A stretch of 64,000 nt of DNA from Coniferiporia sulphurascens (GCA_002794785.1 NBBA01000010.1:1674001-1738000), one strand, 5' to 3'; counted from the first letter of the stretch, positions 11,461-25,710 are shown. Translations and numbers: made by a program. Notes: generated by a model from the sequence alone, not told the origin.

Positions 11461-12534
11461 AATTCAAAATTATTAAGCCATATATCAGATTTCAAAATCG
11501 CCAGTATCTGAAGCCGACAAAATAGCCATCTGTAGAACACAGGCCCTGGACACAGCATAAAGATAATAAGTAAGTAGTAAGTACAGCATGGGAATGAAAT
11601 AAGGTACGCACTGTCCGAATAAAAGGGATATGGTGCGTTCTCTTCTGAACGCACCTTCCCACCCGAATGAAGAACGAGACCGTCATATGCAGTCGCTCAT
11701 CGTTAAGGGACTTGTGGATGGTCGACCTTAAAGCATGTAAGGAGTGGTGTAAGTTCACGCAAAACAAGAACTCACCGTATGAGCACAAGTTTTAACGCTG
11801 AGCCATACCTCCTGAAACCAAAGGCCCTCGTGATGTTCTCGCAAATGGTGTGGAAAGACGCTGAATTTGCGTAGGCTTCGGCAGAGTACCATGTGGTATG
11901 CATTGAGGACGAGGGTGATGGTCGGCCTTGGAAAGCAGCAGATGACATTGAGGGCAGCGGACAAAGATGGCGATGGATGGCAGTGGATGACGGGGGGGGC
12001 GACGGGTGATGACACGAGGGCGAGATGTGGCGGAGGATGACGGATGGTAGCAGATGGCAGGAAGGCGATGGACGATGACGGCGTGAGTGAGATGAACAGC
12101 GGTGGAGGGTGACGGATGGTAGCAGATGGCAGGAGGGCGATGGACAGAGAACTCACGGAAGATGGGGTGAACGCGAGGGGCGGCAGTGAAGGAACAAGGG
12201 AGGCAGGCAGGCCGGAGCTGGAGACAGTGACGATCACGGCGAGCGACTTGCTCGCACTGGAGCTGGATGTGTTGAGTGAACTCATTGTATGCTGCAAGTG
12301 GTTCAACAAGTTGGACGCCGGCACAGGGGATGGAGCATTGACAGATGGCGGGCTAGGACGGGTGATGGCTGTGAGGGAGTAGCATGGTGGGCCAAATGGG
12401 CCAAACGGATGGGGAGAATGCGCATCATAAGAAAAGTGGGAAGGGCGGGAATGGCGGAGCGAGGACAGGGTAAGAACGATTATATCGAGGGCTAGTATAA
12501 GGGTCCGCATCAGCAGGTGAAAGTTGCACATCTG
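11461..12534. other. Region downstream of the KDZ transposase, low complexity
   Basis: The stretch 11990-12135 holds a duplicated GATG-rich segment: GACGGATGGTAGCAGATGG occurs at about 12039 and again at about 12111. A serine/proline-rich minus-strand frame (11755-12531) spans it, but its composition follows from the repeats, so I do not call it a gene. It could hold the 3' end of the transposase transcript. Confidence 0.45.
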
Positions 12535-15500
12535 TCATAAACTCTGCATATGCGTCCTCTTCCTGGGTGGCAAACCCATAGGAGACAAAAAATCAAGTCC
12601 GTCAGTATGAGTTTCTTGGGCAAGCGGAGTGAATTCCACTGCATGGACTTCTTCCATTGCCTCCAACATGACTAAGTCGTCATCATCTATAATGCAGCTT
12701 ATTCTTGAATTGTTTGACACAACGTTGTTTGTGGATAAGTCCCTATCAGAGCTTGTGCTATGGGGAGAGCACAGAGATCGAATCGCAGCCACCGTCAGTG
12801 GATAGCCGCTCTTCCCCACCATTTCGTCTTGAAGATGCTTAAAAGAATTAAAATCATAATCAGTTGGTCCCCATAGTGGAATTTCGAGAGGAATGTCAAG
12901 AGGGAGGAACTTGAGCCGATCTTGCCACTGAGCTAAAAGATGAAGGTAACTGTGTTGGTGGCAACCAATGGCATAAGAAAGGGCATCATCCATTACTATG
13001 TTGTTTGAAGGAGGCGGCATTAGCACAGGTAGCAGAGTTTGGTCAGAGATAACTTACTTAGATCGGCAGCTTCTGCAAGCTGCGCCCACTTGCGAGAGAA
13101 CCATACTTGCATTGCCACCCTTTCTTTCTCAACCCGGAGGATCTCTTCTTGACACCTGTGAAAGTCAAGAAGAGCACGAATGCTGTTCCTTACCTTGTCG
13201 TCACCAAGCCAGCGAGGGACAGCACCATCCATATCATCGTAAAGACCCAAATCATTCCAGACAACATTGTCGATGTCCATATCGAAGAGGCCCCTGATTG
13301 CGACTGAATTGGGGCATACTGCACCCCTGGGAGCCTTCCATTGCTCCACCAACTTTCGCATGCTTGCACAAAGCTGATTATATTTTGTTGCGAGCTGGAC
13401 AATACTTGGATCCTGCTGCTTCATCTGAGAATTTATTAATTCCGTTTTTTTCCTGTCTAAGATAATGATAAGCATACATGTGTTATATAAAACGACGATT
13501 AGTAAGACTTGCCACTGGACAACGTTTGCGAGGCATGGGTTCGGTAAGGTTGTTCAATATTCTGTAATTCTTGCTTGCGGGCCTGAAGTCTAGAATGCAA
13601 ACGCAGCTTAAGTGCACGAGCATTCACCTGCTGATTAACAAATGCACTGTTCTTCAGATTATTTAGTCGTTCGTGGTCACTGACTCCAAGAACGTGAATT
13701 CTATCAGTAGCTTGTAAATATGCCAGTACTTTGTGGACGTAAGAAGCACACACCTCTTGTCAATTTCGGCAGAAAGTTTTGATTTGGAAGATATGGCTCG
13801 CAAAAGTTGAGCTTCAGCGTGATCAAAATCGCAATCAGGGTCAAGGACTTTCGAGTCCAAATCCTTAATGTGATGATCAAGATCATCAAGCCGTACCTGC
13901 AGGGAGGCGATTTCTTCGATAGCGGAACATGCTGCCTTCTTGCGCTGACCTGAAGTGAACGTGTGAGGTTCATTACATGTACAAACAACAAATAACAAAC
14001 ATATGGGGTAGAGGTTTAGTTTGAGTTTCAAGCTGTTCTTTCCATTCAATTAGTAGTTCTTCCTCCGGTATACCACAATCTACTAAAGCCTTTCGTGCTT
14101 CATTCATACGCTTAAACGTACTTAGCATTCGTCTGGCGATCCAATCGGTGAGCTTGAAGACATTGTTGTCGCTGAGATACTGGACTTGTGCGTCAAGAGT
14201 ATAAAATCGAAGGTGGTACTAGAGTGGAAGATTAAGGCGAATTAAAGAATGTCAATCAGCAGAATACCATGTGCACTTACACCTGTTATGCGCATTGATG
14301 GAACGAGATGTTTAATGGAGCTCCAAAATCGCTTGCAGCCCTCTCCATCAGTAAGACCGAAACCATCACATTTCCGCAGGTGATACACAATTTGGCAAAC
14401 CCATTGGTGACCAAAGGCGTGAAAGACTGAGACAGCGAAAATTATTCATGAAGCGAATTCATTCAGAAACCCCCATTTAACAATGCTCCAGTGTAGCTGA
14501 CAGCCAATGTCGTACAATACACCGACCGTAACATGGGGTGGGAGGTGCTGAAAGAGCTTCGTGATGAGCACAAGGGCATAATGCTGCTTCTCACCTGCAG
14601 AGGTCATGTTGGCAAGCCAAAGGACTTGATCGTGTCGACAGAGTAAAGCCATCAAGCCGGTATCTGAAAAAAAACGGGTACTGGCTTTCTGTCGTCTGTC
14701 ATCAGCAGCCTTAAAGGATATTTTGCAGCCATCCAAGACCCCTTCCGATACACGCATGCCTTCCCGGATGAAATCCTCCTCTTCTTCTGTTTCGGCAGCA
14801 TGCTTGCGGGCGTTTCTCTGTGGGTTTTGACGAGGCTTACGTATGCCATCAACGACAGCCTCCATCGCCAGGACTTTGTGCTCAGGCATGAATACAGAAG
14901 AAGGGTGATGTAAAGGGGGATCGTGTTTCCCTCGCCCTCGCTTTTGTTGGAAGCACACGTCAAGACACACCAGTACATCAGCACTGTATACCAAGGTCAG
15001 ATAAAGTGCAAACAATGAGTGAATAAACATACAGCATGGAAGAGTCCATGAGCTCACCGCCAAAGCAACATGGACAGCGATCTTGGAGATACAGAGATGC
15101 ACAATTGTCGCAATTCTGCCCACCCACGTCTGGAATTAAAATCAATGAGACACTAAATCACAAGTGTCTGTTGTACATACCTTCACCATCTTCATCATTT
15201 TGTCCGCCAGAGCTACCTTGTAAATACCGGTCCCCTTCCTTGCTATGTAGAAAGGACTCGCCACCTTCATAAATAGACGCTATATTAGAAACAAAGCAAG
15301 TGTGAATTTTCTGTTGGTCCCACCTGTCTCTGAGCTTATCCCTTCAGTATCCGAAGTGGCTAAAAATGGCACACAGGACGAGTTAGGGATAGGTTGGTCG
15401 CCAGTAGGAGACGGCCCATAAGTCAGCCGTTTATCAACATTGTTCAGCTCAGATGGCTCGCAAAACTTGCTAGGGCTTGCGATAACCCCATCGACATACA

Positions 15501-16458
15501 CTTTCACCATGTCATGACATACGTTGAACCACTGAAGGGCACTGGAAAATTGTCACCTAAGACTGTCCTGTATCCACCAGATGAGAAAAATCCAGGTATA
15601 TTCAATGCAAAAGACCTACCTCACCATCGAAAGAAAATCCTCTGGTTAGAAGAAATGCCTTCAAGGCAGAACATAGGGCCGTTTTGTTCGGTGGAATGCG
15701 AAGGAAGAGCTCCGAGATGAAGTCCAGTAAATTGACATCAATGGCCATAGTGGGGAGACAAGGAGCTGATGCAAAAAGGCCAAGGTTGAGGAGTTGTAGT
15801 GGAGCTGGTCGACAACGGCATACTGTAATATGTATAGTAGACGTGTCTGATGCCACAGTGTCAGTACCACGTGAAAAAGACGATAAGTTATATGCTTGTA
15901 CGACTTATGAGAGAAATAGACGCATAGAACCTCTAGATTTGACCCTCCTCCACCACACATGCAGTGACAGACTGGTGATGGCGACACAGGAAATCTAAGG
16001 GACTCTGAGCGATGAAGGATATCAAGATAGGGCTTTAATAACAAAGGAATAACATTGTCGTTCCAGCGATCCCACTGTCTCATTCTCTTCCTCCTGGCCT
16101 TCGAGAGGGTAGCATCCACAAAACGTTGCCTAGTGGTCGTAAATGGGGGGCCATAGAATGCAGTAGGAGATGCATCAAGCTGGTAGGACATTTCACCATG
16201 CCCTTGCTGAAATGCTGCAGCTTCTGGCTGTTTTGGAGAGGGAGTGGATGGACAGCTCGCATTTTGAGGGCGAAAGCCATGGGGCTGCGAGAGGGTCTCG
16301 CCAGTAGGGTAAAAGTGGAGGGGGTGCGTGCCTAAACGCACTGGAGAGGATAATGGAGTAAACTTGAGGGGCGAATATGCTGTAGACGTGCTTGTCACTG
16401 CATCTGAACCTGTGAAACGACTGTATGTTTCACACCTTGTCTGCACTGATATACGCAT
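12535..16458 (-). pseudogene. KDZ (Kyakuja-type) transposase, multi-exon, with premature stop in the core
   Basis: This is the element's DDE-type transposase. From the N-terminus (right): a basic ARRKRMRQWDRWNDNVIP stretch (about 16050-16110), a CxC1-type cysteine cluster (CHCMCGG, LEVLCVYFSHKS, then CRC..., about 15630-15990), a CPCCFGG zinc motif (about 15045-15070), and the catalytic core. Core landmarks are LDVCFQQK (about 14940-14965), STRFFSDTGLMALLCRHD (about 14627-14680), LYDIGCQ (about 14501-14520), SVFHAFGHQW (about 14407-14436) and GEGCKRFW (14323-14346). The D, D and E in the LDVCF, YDIGC and GEGC motifs are the likely active-site residues by family comparison. A long helical C-terminal part follows (12535-14216). 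Short introns separate the parts. A TGA at 14446, between GFLNEF and IIFAVSV, lies in a conserved stretch where the family usually has arginine. Exact exon ends were not resolved. Confidence 0.85.
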
Positions 16459-16922
16459 GATCAGTACTGAAGAGGGACATACAGAAAACAGAATAGAGTG
16501 GGTAGCGATTGAGAAAAGCTGCCCTCTAAGTCTTTCTCATGGTATTTCGTACTAACCAAATGCAGAGGGTCGTCATCCAAGTTTTTCCCCAAACCAGATA
16601 CTTACTGTCCCTGGCAGGGAGAATACATGAAAAAGGACATATCAACCGCAAATGAGCGGCTACGACATCGCCACAGAATTAGTGACGGCAATGGTCACCC
16701 TGAGCAGTCTACAGCCATGGGACTTGGAAGTCAGAAGAGCTAGAGTCAGTTAAATTTATGCGACATACCCTAAGAAAATAGAGGGAGATAATTCGTAGTC
16801 AGGTGAAAATTGTCAGATCCCGATATACCGTGGTTGAGTAAATAATAAGCCTGCCCACTAAACCCGGATTGCTTCCCCAAAGAATAAATTCCATTAGTAC
16901 TTTTAATTTAACATAATATAGA
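16459..16922. other. Spacer between the two minus-strand KDZ genes
   Basis: No coding sequence is recognised. It lies upstream of the transposase start and downstream of the associated gene, so it probably holds the transposase promoter and the upstream gene's terminator. No clear TATA box was identified. Confidence 0.4.
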
Positions 16923-19103
16923 TTAAGTCAATGACACTGGGACATTACAATGCATCATAGGAATTCTATTGAAAGTGTTGACGAATGTTGCCATGTAAAA
17001 GTCTATCATCACGGGGAAATCACGCTTGTCCATGTCACCCAGCAGCTTTAGTCTTTGCGGACAGTTCGGCCACTTCTTGAATACCTCCCTCATTGATTGA
17101 AGGGAGTCGCGGTCCAGGTGCGCACCCCAATAATCAAGTATAGGGTGGGAGACATCAGGAAGAAACATAGACTTTCCGTCAGCAGCACCAAGATAAATTC
17201 CACTGAGGTGAGCAATGTGTCCATGGACGTCCTCAGTCTTCATGAACTCACACGGAAGGAGTTTTTGGTCTAGCACCCATAGTTCGGCACAGAACAGCAT
17301 TTCCTGTAATTCCCATTGTACCTCTGACCTAAAAATTTTGTCTGCATTGATGCGAGCCATGGAGACTTCCCCTTCACGCCAATCTGTCCGCATGTCAGGC
17401 GAGAAGGAGGCAAACGACCACTCAGCACCAAACATGGCTTTAATAGTTGCAGTTTCTGCGAGCCTCTGTTTCTTAGATGGGCATAAATCACCTTGATCAT
17501 CAATTACATCATGACATGACCCCTTTGAACCTGATGGTCGGGATGACAATGACGCAGACGCAGACACAGAGGCAAACGTGGGTTGGGGAAGAGTGCGATA
17601 CATGTTTTTGACAAAGGGAGAAACAATGTTAGGGGTAAGAGGTGAGCCTTTGTCATAATTCCCGTACACTATTGTTCACCAGGCCTGTGGCTTGCGCCAA
17701 ATAGATTTGTCAAATGTACCTCCATTCAGTAGCATGTGCCGCAGGGCGCTTCGAATGCGCACATAATTCAAATATTGCCACGCATTCTTCTCGAGATCAT
17801 TATGAATTAAAAGGTACGGCGGAGGGAGGGGGTATAGAGCGGCTGTGTTGGGTATAGCTGTAATGGGAGATACTCTTTCTAACACAGCACGAACATGAGG
17901 ATGGAACTCAGGGAGATCTGGGTTGCCATCAACGCCCGGGGGCACATGGAATAATCAAGGGAAGTTTGGATTAGCCTTGTTCACTTTCAAGTCCCCAGTG
18001 CGAATTCACTTGGCCTTGGAGTCAATTGGTTTTTTGGTGGCCACACTCATTTGGAGGGGAGTGAAAACTGATGATGAAGATTGGATTAATGCATCTGCTG
18101 CAGGCTGCCCCGCTATAGTGGAAGATGATGAAGATGTAGTGGCCAGAAGTGGGTTGACTTGGGGACCGCCGATAGATGACAATGTGGTCCCATGTATAAT
18201 ATTTATAAGCTCTGACATTGTGCAGTCATCCATCACTTGTGGGGACGATGTGCGTAAATCATGTTGTAAAGAAATACTCCACCACATTGACATGCCCGGT
18301 ATCTGGAAGGGTACACTCTTTAAGCTCTCGGCCCAACATGAAAACGAAACGACTTGAAAGACCCTCATGGTGGATGTAAGGGATGCCGATGGTCGAATAT
18401 ACCAGACAGGTATCCCTAGCCGGAAGAAGTCTTGCACCACCGCCGGATCGGTAGTGAAAACCCCTCAAACACTGAGTACATCGTTGTTAAAAAATTTCGA
18501 TGATTGTATGCAGGGGTAAAGTTTGCTTGCGTAGCAAAAAATGGTGTCGAGTTCAATGCAGACCCACTGTATATCCCGGAAGGAAAAAAGGGAGACTCGC
18601 CAGCTCTGGCAGACCTGACGAAGTCGTTCGATACCTGCTCGACCAATGTTTATGATGCAGTCGACTGTGGGTCGCAATTTTGTCTCCTTCAGAGCCCCGT
18701 ATTCCTTATGCGCTTTAATGGCAGCGACTTCAAACACTTGTTCGAGTCTGTCCAATAGTATCACCTGGATCTGCCCCAAATGCTCACTGAGTCTATTAAT
18801 TTCCTCTAAATTAAATATCTCGAAGTCAGATTCATTAACATTGTACCAAGTGATGTTGTCCTTGTCATCTTTGGTTGTTTCGTGGTCAACCTTAAAAGAT
18901 ATGCACGCATGATGCATGTTTGAAGTCGAATGGAACTGTGGCCACCGAGAATACTCGTGGCCTCCCCATAATCCGTCTTCGCGTTTCACAATACTGCTTT
19001 CATGGACGAAAGGGAACTCTGGAAGAAAAGACACATTTGGAGTTGTTACGACTAAATCGTTGTAGCCCATGTCCGCTGCAAACCTTGCATCCAGTGCACA
19101 CAC
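16923..19103 (-). CDS. KDZ-associated protein of unknown function, multi-exon
   Basis: A minus-strand gene running parallel to the transposase. The N-terminal block (18465-19103) has MGYNDLVVTTPN, HEYSRWPQFHSTSNMHHACI and a helical middle. The next block (about 18006-18440) reads FFRLGIPVWYIRPSAS and then a serine/alanine-rich linker. A third block (17676-17945) has PPGVDGNPDLPEFHP, and the last (16923-17669) is a helical domain ending near IDFYMATFVNTFNRIP. Frame changes between blocks suggest introns, though a TGA after the third block could also be decay. I recall proteins with this layout near KDZ transposases in Agaricomycetes, but know no name or activity. No zinc, nuclease or helicase motif is visible. 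An accessory role in transposition is only a guess from position. Confidence 0.6.
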
Positions 19104-21042
19104 CGTAATTCTGTTGTCTGGGTGATTTATTTAGTAGCCATAAAGTCCATTATTAGACTGATATTGTTTACCAAGAATATGCGTCACTTTCAGAGGAGGC
19201 ATGATGTATACTCCACACACAAATAGGCAGCTTTAGGCCTTTTTAGACTTAGCACTCCTTTCATCTCGAGTGATTGTTACAACTCACACAAAAAATGGAA
19301 TGCATCTAGACACAAACTGTATGGCAGGACGCAAATTAAGATGGCGACGAAACCTCACTCTATTTCTTCTAAGAATATGCATGCACAGTTCAACATACAC
19401 ACATCCATTTATTACAAGGGTACAGAATGGGGACGTTCACAATTGAGTGAAGATTGATCCAAAGTTGAACCTCCCGCTTACCATAAAGTAATCTGCCTCC
19501 AACCCTGCAAGAGCGTAAATGATTTCAAGAAGGACAAGGGCTACTGTGCTTGCGAAAAAAAGAGTTGCATGCCTGAATAAAGGAAGGAATGAAATAAACA
19601 GATATGGTCATACCTTTCAGGTCGGTCCTGTACACAAAAGCACCTTCAATGTCGAAAATATGCGATAAGTGCGCTCAGTGGCACTCGGATGTCTTGCGGT
19701 GTGCAGAGACCAATCGGCCACATGCAGAAACAAAAGCCAATGGAGACAATAGCCACCTGTCAAGTTTTGTGCCCAAAAGCTAGCACTAAGCAAGCTATTG
19801 GGGACTTTTTTTTGCCGAGCTAGACGACTGGGAACGGCCTGGAGAGAAGAGAAGAGGATGCGAAATGCGATTTGACAAGGAGTGGAGTGACGGTGGGTCG
19901 AGAGAACAATGAAAAAAAACATGAAGTTACTAGCTTGTTTAGGAATATTACGCTTGGCACATGCATACCTAATTGAGCAAGCATCTAGATCTGCAAATTA
20001 TGGTCGGCTAATGCCTACTCGCTACATATGCCTTGATCTTAAGCTTTCCCTATTGTCATTGTCATTGTCGTCATTGTCATCAAAGCTATCTGTCTTCCTA
20101 TGTACTGTCATCTTCAAGTGCATGCTCCACAACCCGACTGGAACATTAGTGTTCGCAGGTTGTGCCCTCCTGTTGTTGGCTTAGCGCTTGCGACAGGATC
20201 GGGTTGAGCGCCTGGATAGCTGCGCCTGCGATTGCTTGCACGTTGTCTGGGCCCCATTGGTCCCCCATACACATCCACCGCCTGTGTATTAGCGTCAACA
20301 ATCGAGATCATATAGTAATGCGAAGGCCTTCATATACTGTGTTCTTATCGGTGCAGCTTTCTTGACATTGATATTAAACATAATTTGCTAACATATACCA
20401 ATGGCGTCTGTCATATCACCCTTGGTCTTTCTGAGGGGCCAACCGGCTAATCCCTTTACGAGCGTACTACGGCTCTTCTTGCTGTCTCCGGTATGTCTCA
20501 AGTTTACCCTTGATCCGACTCGTGTCCCCTCGAACGCGTGTGGAAGAACTTACTTTCATATTTTAGGGTGGTACTTTTGTGCTTGTCTGAAATGAAAAAT
20601 ACAGTATGCTTTCCACCCACTTCGGGTGCCGTTCCAGTTTAGAGTGCTAACCGATATTGTCCCTGAGCTAGGAAATGGGGGATATTTGTGCAGTCCTCAG
20701 TGTATCAGGTTTGATCACATAAAACAAAGCATAAAATCTTAGATTGCCGAGCTTTCCTTCATGTATAGTAGAAGAGTTATGTTTGGTTGAAAAATTTAGT
20801 GCGCATCGCATCGCAGCCCCTGCGTACAAGAAAATTCCCTGAAAGACGCTTGGAGCAAATTATTTCCGGTGCGATAGGGACTTCATAGGTTCCGTGCCAT
20901 AGCTGCACCCATGGGGAGCGATGCTTCGCGAGTGACATACTTGAGTACAAAAACCAGTATGTACGCCAGGCGAAGATTGTGACTTGTTCTGTTTCCCCCC
21001 ATTGAGGGAGCGTTTTCTGAGGCCTTGTGCTCGAACGTGGCT
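19104..21042. other. Divergent intergenic region of the KDZ element
   Basis: About 1.9 kb separate the minus-strand gene from the plus-strand gene, so both promoters are expected here. Only short unsupported frames are present. One minus-strand frame (20114-20311, motif YGGPMGPRQRASNRRRSYPG) has a protein-like basic composition and might be an upstream exon of the minus-strand gene. Confidence 0.4.
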
Positions 21043-21625
21043 ATGGTTAACACCTGTAGTAAAGGTGAGTTATTGTGTGCATGTTTACCGTATGCCTCAT
21101 TGACTAAGCACTTTTATTTACATGTTTCTCTAAGGAGCTGCACTGGACATTCCTGCAGAACCGACTAGGAAGCACAGAGGAAAGGGGCAGAAAGTAAGTT
21201 TTTTCAACAGAATGCCGATGATGTCAGAGGCTCTTATTAATGTGTTGCTTAGACTCGTGTTGTTCTCGCAAGTAATTCGACTGGGCATAGCGCACAGTCG
21301 AATGAGGATGCTGGTGTTGGGCATGCTTGCAACGAAGAAGCAGTCGATCTCGGGTTAGAAAAGGTATCTTGCCCCTCTCCCCATTTTTTTCTTAGATGGG
21401 TGCTAAAATTTTACATGAAAGTGTGATGCACCCAAGGACGTTTCTGCTCGAGGACAGAGCCTGGCAGCATCAGCTGGGACTAAGGGTGGAAGTTTGAAGG
21501 TGGACAATAATTCGGGGGGTGATCGAGATGCCAGCAATCCATGGACATACCTTGAAAGAAAACGCCTGTCACAAAAGGTTCATACAGCGCCTCACTTCTC
21601 TGCACATGTCGATTATAATGACTTG

Positions 21626-22183
21626 TGTTACAATTTTCCTTTAAACTTTCCTTATGCACTGACTCGCTTCCTCTTCGTCATCATCAGTCAGTGCAACTCC
21701 CCCATTTCTCTGTCTTACTCATCCTTATTCGCCTTGCACCATAAGACGCCATGATGACACCGTCTTGCACCATCATGATGTGCTCTGCTTACTGATCACC
21801 GTACTTGTATTACCAAGGCCTTCCTTGCGTTTCCACGACCTTCCATAGTCTGGTAAACATACCTAACCAAGTCGCTACAGTAGCAAACACATAGAGTAGC
21901 ATATAAGCATGTAACTTCAGTAGCACAAGCCCTAAGCTTGTGCTCTTTGTTCATACAAGCCAATTATCTGCTACCACCAGTCTACTGTGCACCACTTGGC
22001 CATTAGTCGCTTCATCGTAACCCGACTCGCTATAGAAGCCTACTGCGTCCACATCGCCGATCAGGAAGACCCATCGACGATCACCCTCGACTTATGACAT
22101 CTAGGAAGCCCCGTTGCCGTACCATCAGTTCCGACAATCAGGAAGCCCCGATGTCGATCACCACGTAACTGTTGAGCTTAACA
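21626..22183 (+). repeat. Solo LTR1-C in an exon of the KDZ passenger gene
   Basis: A complete 558-bp LTR with perfect flanking duplications ACTTG (21621-21625 and 22184-22188). Removing it and one duplication joins DYND to LHIHQQ in frame, so it entered an exon after the gene existed. Confidence 0.95.
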
Positions 22184-25100
22184 ACTTGCATATCCACCAG
22201 CAGACTGTCAGTAATAGCGGCCAGGAGCAATCAGCGTCTACTGCGGTGACACATGCTGTTGATGCGCCTCGCGAGGTAGGATATCATATTTATTTAGCCC
22301 CCACGATGATACTAATATATTTTTTCAGATACATGTAAAGCCCAGGCCTGCATATAAGCAAAAACGCATGGACCCACCTGAAGGTAGTGCCAATAAGTCT
22401 AACACTACCTCCATCGATGACGAGTCGTTCATGCCGACAACTGCGGCAAGTGTCACCTCTTTTTTGCCAAATGACGTGCCAAGAGGAGCGTTGAGTAGGC
22501 CTGGGATGGAGGTACAATCAGGCAAATCCATCAACAAATCAATTCCGGCTCATTCTTACAACTCAATCCACTATGAGCACGTCTCACCAAACCCAACCCC
22601 AACCCCGTCCCCCAAAACGATTTTGATTGGTACTAGTAGTGATGGACCTGACGAAGAACATATGGTGGCGGAATCACTTAGATTGCGAGCAATTGCTGAA
22701 CACATGAGGGCACTTCGAACCCTCACTGGGGACACTGGAAGCGAAGGCAACACTGACAACGACTCTGAAAATGAAGCGCTTCATGTGAACAACTGTGGAA
22801 CGTCCGAAGCTGAATCTGGGGATGAGGGCGATGACTTCAGCGATCGCTTGCTGAATAATGTCGGCCTAGATGATGATGTGGGTGGCCGAGCGTCACATGA
22901 TGTCAGCTTCGAGGATGAATATTTTACAGATGACAACCATGCACTGAGCAACGAGGGGAACGTCGATGTGCAGCAGGACACCAGCGATGATAATGCCACT
23001 GAAGCAAGAATTATTGTCGGGGGTGCCGCCCATGACAGGGAGTCTGGTTCTAGAAATAGTCGTCCACAAAAGCCAAGTTCAGCCGCTCACCCTCCTGCTT
23101 CATCTACTGCGCCTCGTCCAAGAAATCCAAGCTCAAATGCCCGCCCTCCTGCTCCACCTCATGTCCCTCGTGATGAGAGTTTCGATAGTGAATCTGACGA
23201 TGACTTCGGAAAAGCTCAGGAAAAGAAGAAGAAGATGAGAGAGTCGAGACTCGCCCATGGACGGACAGTAGAGCCATCGACTTCGGAGGAGGAGGAGGAG
23301 GATAACAAGTATTATTTGCAGGATGCCGTACCAGAAGAGGCTGCCCAAGATTTCACTTGCAAAAGTCTAACAAAAAAGGGAAAGTCTAGAGATACAAGCA
23401 CGCCATTGCGTGAAAAAACTCGACTTGTTCCCCAGTTCCCGTCTCCCTCTGATGATTCCTATGATTCTGATGATAATGGCGTAGCTTTGAACGAGGGCCA
23501 AACGATCAAGCGTCAGGGTCCACTGTCGAAATTTGTCAAGAAGGAGGCTGGGGCAGCTCTTAATAGGCTATTTGATGAACTATCAGAAATCATGCACAAA
23601 AATCAAGTGGACGCCAAATGTCTATTGGTACACCTTGGTCTCGACAATCTGAGTAAACCCAGGGAGAAGCATGCGGAAAATTCATGGAATGCATTTGGTA
23701 GCTGGTTTGCAGATGTAGGACGTAAGAAATTTCCTGAGGCTAGTACGTGTTCCGCTTTGTTTGTGCTGTTCTTCGGCTCTGAATGTTGGTTTCCCCTAAG
23801 AAATGCAAGAGGAACTTCAAGTCATACAGAGGCAGGAATACAAAAAAATCAAGCACAGCGTTCCAGCAGATATTCGCAACCTCGTCGTGACTCGGCGTGA
23901 ATTATTTCAAGAACAATTTGATTATCTGGCAAATTCGAACTGGAACGTGCTGGAACAATCGAAAAACCTGCCGGCTATGTATACTGACTTCCAGAATAAA
24001 ATCAATGTGCTAGTAAGTCCCTTCAACTGCAATTCACGTTTTGAATAGTGTTTTGCGTTCTCTAACATACATAATGATTAGTGCATTGAGGGTGAGTGCA
24101 TTGGACTAGATATGATGGGTGTCATCAGCTGCAATATTACACATGACCAGGCAAAATTTGTCAATAGGACCTTTGGTTCCTCCATCGCCATCCGACAAGC
24201 TAAGGCTAAGCGTGACTTTATAATCTGTGATATCCTCAAGAAGTTCTCATCTACTCTTGAGTTTGTTGTTTTTATTGTTTATGTTTGGAACAACATTGAC
24301 AGCGTCACTTTCATTGCAAACAGGGTTGCACGCGAACAAATCGCTAGAACAAAGCCTTATCACAGGCCTCTACTACCTGCACCTAAACATGGCGAGTCAG
24401 AAAGGGAGTATGTGTGCCGTCTGCATCATAATCACATTAATTATGAAATAGGTAATGAGTTCATGGTCTGTTTTCCACATATATTGGCTTGCAGCTTATG
24501 GCTACACTATTACAGTCTCTACTTTACTTTTGTGAGCAGATCCGGACTTCAAGCATAGTTTCGAGACCTTCAAAATTCCATGGGCCTCACTTCCAGATTT
24601 CTTGTGGAAAAACGGCCTACAGTTGATTTGGCCCGACATTTTCCCTTTCATCAGTGAGAAAGATTGGTCCAGGAGTTTTACAAAGGATCTGTACATTCCT
24701 TACAAGGACGTGCTACTTGGTGCGGATAAAGCTCACATGAATGGAAACGAAGGGGATTACAATGAGTCGGCTGTACCATGTATTGTCGATTGTGCTGATG
24801 GTTCGTCTCTATTATCAAATGTGTACCACCATTAAAAAACTGACATTCGCTAACAGAATTTAACATGAGTAGTCTTGCTTTAATCAAGAACTTCCCTATT
24901 GTTGTCAATAGGTCAGGGAAACTGATTGTGATGCTCTATCAATCTGTCAAGTTCAAGGCCACTCTCGAAAGGGAAATGTTTGACAAAGACGAAGGGCTCC
25001 CTAACGAGGACTTCGACAATACTGGCCTATCGGACCACGATGGAGAAGATGATATCGCATCAATGTTAGGAGAGCCTCAGGGTTTTCCAACTCGGTCTCG

Positions 25101-25710
25101 ACCCCATTCTGTTGAGCCTCGGAGTTTACGCACACAGTCCCGTCCCCCCTCCACTGAACCTCAGGGTTTTCGAGCGCATTCCCATCCCCCTTCTGTTGAC
25201 CAACATCAGTTTTTTGGTGGCCATGGGTCCTCTGCTGCAGATTATTGTGGAAAGCAAATTATTCATGGTGTGGAGCACTCAAGTCGGGCGGGCTCTCGCA
25301 GCGCTGGACACATCCGCGGTTCGAGCCAGCCAAGCCACCCTCTTTATGCTTCTAAAGAAGGACCTGAGGTGTCTTCTAACCCGGCACATCCACACCAACG
25401 TCCTCCCGCCTTCTCAGAGTATCAAGAACCAGCCTATTCTCAAGATAGGACGGGTCCCAACTATCACGGACAGCATTATATGCTCGAGGGCGAAGATTTG
25501 TCTATGTCTACAACCCGGCACCAACCTGCATCTCTACATTGTGGACGCCAGGGATTTTCTGTTCAGGGGACATGAGATGCCACTCCTGATTTTTCACAGT
25601 ACGGCTTGAATACTGGTCAATATCAAACCCCATTGCCAGGCCACAGCATTACAGCTGCTGCTTCAAGATGTGCAACAAGCCGGCAATCTAAGTCGTCTAA
25701 TAGTAGCACC

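Noticed and set aside
11755..12531. Serine/proline-rich minus-strand ORF of 258 codons
   Set aside because: It lies over duplicated GATG-rich DNA and its composition follows from the repeat. There is no motif and no splice support.
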